Shown here one piece after another: positions 28,341 to 30,477 of a stretch of DNA of 30,477 nt (positions are counted from its first letter, which is position 1; each line of letters begins with the position of its first letter). Made by a program: the position numbers and the translations under genes. The DNA is taken from NCBI GenBank assembly GCA_003427395.1, contig BFEA01000081.1:1515744-1546220 (forward strand). Reading direction: 5' to 3'. This stretch comes from Chara braunii (taxonomy: Eukaryota > Streptophyta > Charophyceae > Charales > Characeae). The notes below the pieces were generated by a model. The model saw only the letters and a list, made by a program, of their open reading frames with translations, ran no database searches and was not told where the DNA came from.

Positions 28341-28543
28341 CGTCAATAGTTGTTTTGTCAATTCGTAGGCAGATAGTAGCTGTGTGGGAGTAGTCTGGGC
28401 GCCGAGCGCCAAGTCGGGGGAAGGGCCTGGACACTTACGTTGGTGATGACGAGAGTAAGCTCTCATTGACATTCGGTTTCAGTGTTTCGATTCTCCATTG
28501 GCGTATTATTGGTGCAATACTGCTTTCTGGACAGTGTGGGACC

Positions 28544-28580
28544 CTGTCTCTTATACACATCTAGATGTGTATAAGAGACG
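28544..28580. other. Nextera/Tn5 mate-pair junction adapter (sequencing artefact)
   Basis: ctgtctcttatacacatct (28544-28562) is the 19-bp Tn5 mosaic end used in transposase libraries. It is followed at once by its inverted partner agatgtgtataagagac, one base short at the end. Two mosaic ends joined head to head are the circularisation junction of Nextera mate-pair libraries, not genomic DNA. The bases on its two sides are therefore not necessarily neighbours in the genome. Confidence 0.97.
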
Positions 28581-28937
28581 TGGGCTAGCAATACTGCTTT
28601 TTGGACGTTGTGGGACTTTCTGGCTTTCAATTTAATTATGCATTCTAGATTTTGTCATCTCACTATGGCTCATTTTCCTTGCAATCTGGTGTCGAAGCTG
28701 GTTCGAAGTACACTTGCCGGTTCTTCGCAATAGTTGTTCGTTGCTTCCAATGATTGGTGGGCTAGCAATACTGCTTTTTGGACGTTGTGGGACTTTCTGG
28801 CTTTCAATTTAATTATGCATTCTAGATTTTGTCATCTCACTATGGCTCATTTTCCTTGCAATCTGGTGTCGAAGCTGGTTCGAAGTACACTTGCCGGTTC
28901 TTCGCAATNGTTGTTCGTTGCTTCCAATGATTGGTGG
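28581..28937. repeat. Exact 177-bp tandem duplication
   Basis: The unit beginning tgggctagcaatactgcttt at 28581 repeats at 28758, identical except for an N at 28909. A partial, diverged further copy precedes the adapter (28513-28542). The period of 59 codons lets a plus-strand frame pass through, so the ORF crossing it is repetitive. Given the adjacent adapter and N, the duplication is probably an assembly artefact. Confidence 0.92.
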
Positions 28938-30477
28938 GCTAGTGATAATACTTGGGCATTGAATGAGTGGCAGCCTTGGGTCGTGTGGACGTGCCAGGAA
29001 GGCTATGAGATGACATTGGGGTGTACGCTGGGTGATGAGAACTCGCTGATGTGGCATTTAAGCTTGAGGTGGAATGCATTGCGTTGTTTGTTGTGCCAAG
29101 GCCAAGACTGGTCATCGTAAATGCACGTCAGGTTGCCGGTGAGAAATCTGTGGTTGGGCTCAACATAATGAGGTACGTTGCTCGCATCCGTATCTACCCT
29201 CTTCATTGCTTCTTACAGTAGGGAAGTGAGTTATGTCTTGATGTGAGGTGTCGCGAGCGCTCAACCTTGAGAGTCAACATTCGTCCCGGGAAGCAAGCTG
29301 GTGGGAGACCAGCAAAGCCTCTGAAGGGCCCTGGATGAAGCACTCGGGTCACGGTCACCATGCCAACCCGCTGGGACTATACACGCATCCACTGCCGCAA
29401 GTCCTTGGTTCTGCTTGCTGCGCTATTAGAGGTCATGCTGGGCATACCAACAATGTAAGAGACACTCACTAGACCGTGTATAAATATTTCTGGCGGGCTC
29501 CTGTTGGACCCTGGTTGTGATCGTCGTCCTGATTGCGACGTAAAATAACTCCTGAGGACTGTGGAGGCTGTCCTTAAACTGCCTCTTGAATAGCCTGATC
29601 AACCGGAAGTAAGGCTCGTTGCATGTGAGGATAAAGAAGATGCAGAGCTGGCAGGCTTAACATAGACTTGGGGCACAGAGGTGAACCGAATTGCACACCT
29701 TTAGACAAGCTGCTCAACCAGATGCTCAGGACGTCGACATAAGTGACCCCTCAAAAGGGATATAGGTGGAGGGAAGATTCTGGCAACTATTCGCCGCTGG
29801 ACTAATTAGACAAATTACCATCCAGCATGCATCTCCGCAGGTAATTTATTTTTATTTTTGATTACTTAGTTGTATGGACTTGGTTGACAACCGACAGACA
29901 ACTGCAGATAGGATAGACTATGCCTTGCTGCTTTGCATTATGTTTTAGAATAATCTACGAATAAAAATAGAATTACCTTTAGGATGTGACATTGATTGTT
30001 GGTTAGTGCTTGACTCTTTCCCTTCAGGCTGACTAAAAGTAGTTGTTTATTTTTACTTGGGTGGGTGTCTTAGAGTGACTGGTAGAACTAGACTCAGTCG
30101 ACCGATCACTTTCTTGGAATTAGGCCAAGGAGAGGAAAGGATGTTCCTGAGGGAAGCCAGGGAGAGGACGACATTACAGATGGTTAGGGTAGTAACAACC
30201 AACGCTAAACGGCACTAACAACAACTGTAGAAGCAAAAGCTAGAGCCAATGCTGAGGCAGCAAGTCACATGCCTTGCCTCAGGCCTCTTCGTCAGGTGCC
30301 AATCAAGGTGTCTCTCAGGAATCCATTAGTCAGTCTGGTGGCCTGGCAAGTCAGCCAGCAACCTCATCTCACACCAGAAGACTGAGATCTTACAAGCTGA
30401 TGCTCTTCATGATGATCGACAACAACAGTTGAGGGATGTAGAAGACAAAAGTAAAGGCTAGAATGAGGAAAGCCAGA
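28938..30477. other. Right-end stretch without a recognised gene
   Basis: No confident gene. A 75-codon plus-strand ORF at 29248-29472 has a balanced composition but no known motif. Near 30380-30460 a plus-strand frame reads EILQADALHDDRQQQLRDVE, an E/Q/D-rich helix similar in flavour to the gag coiled coil at 12960-13130; it may be the start of another gag remnant cut by the window edge. Confidence 0.35.

Noticed and set aside
28544-28580. A natural transposon end or terminator-like hairpin
   Set aside because: The exact match to two joined Tn5 mosaic ends identifies it as a library adapter.
28734-29120. 128-codon plus-strand ORF as a gene
   Set aside because: Its first half is the suspect 177-bp duplication and it crosses an N; the remainder shows no known motif.

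Overview
The window looks like repeat-rich intergenic DNA from a large eukaryotic nuclear genome. It has long GA/CT microsatellites, A/T homopolymers, intron-like pyrimidine tracts, a 220-base assembly gap, and decayed retrotransposons of two unrelated classes. A plant-lineage chromovirus beside a Penelope-like element (PLE) would suit a streptophyte green alga (Chara-like), but that is inference: no host marker gene, rRNA or tRNA was recognised. There is no bacterial-style operon and no CRISPR array.

Layout. 1-3590: GA, CTT, T, CT and GGAA low-complexity tracts, a 52-bp dispersed repeat (845-896 and 2701-2752) and one charged ORF of unknown status. 3595-4955: a large imperfect inverted duplication around a degenerate acaggcac-type array, whose left half recurs at 10906-11155. 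4591-7256, minus strand: the decayed 3' part of a PLE. It carries recognisable reverse transcriptase motifs (VPVDKTSYNF, PLRFVALSA, VDFTSMYTNLP, GIPMG, RFVDD) broken by stops and frameshifts, followed by a Pro/Ser-rich tail. 7266-8380: a solo LTR with a near-perfect 5-bp target duplication, apparently inserted into the PLE. 8381-8701, and less certainly up to about 9998, hold upstream minus-strand coding remnants, including a Cys/His-rich exon-like segment.

11158-19609: a degenerate Ty3/gypsy chromovirus on the plus strand. In order: a truncated 5' LTR, a tRNA-iMet-like primer site, a leader with TTGA and 15-bp arrays, gag with a damaged zinc knuckle, protease, reverse transcriptase/RNase H, integrase with a chromodomain-like tail, polypurine tract, and a 3' LTR holding the 220-N gap. 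Frameshifts and stops in every domain make it non-autonomous. The LTRs differ by roughly 8% by eye, so the insertion is old.

19610-30477: no confident gene. This part holds minisatellites, a 111-nt foldback, a 128-bp tandem duplication, Z-DNA-prone and G-rich tracts, a cluster of GC-rich hairpins, a degenerate gctgccaa array, two LTR-like regions with TATA motifs inside palindromes, and a clear assembly artefact: a Nextera mate-pair junction adapter at 28544-28580, next to an exact 177-bp duplication.

The main story is nested, decayed retroelements (solo LTR inside a PLE, next to a chromovirus). LTR-associated GA microsatellites probably drive both real rearrangement and assembly error. The least familiar signal is the TATA box placed in the loop of a 7-8-bp palindrome in four LTR or LTR-like regions.
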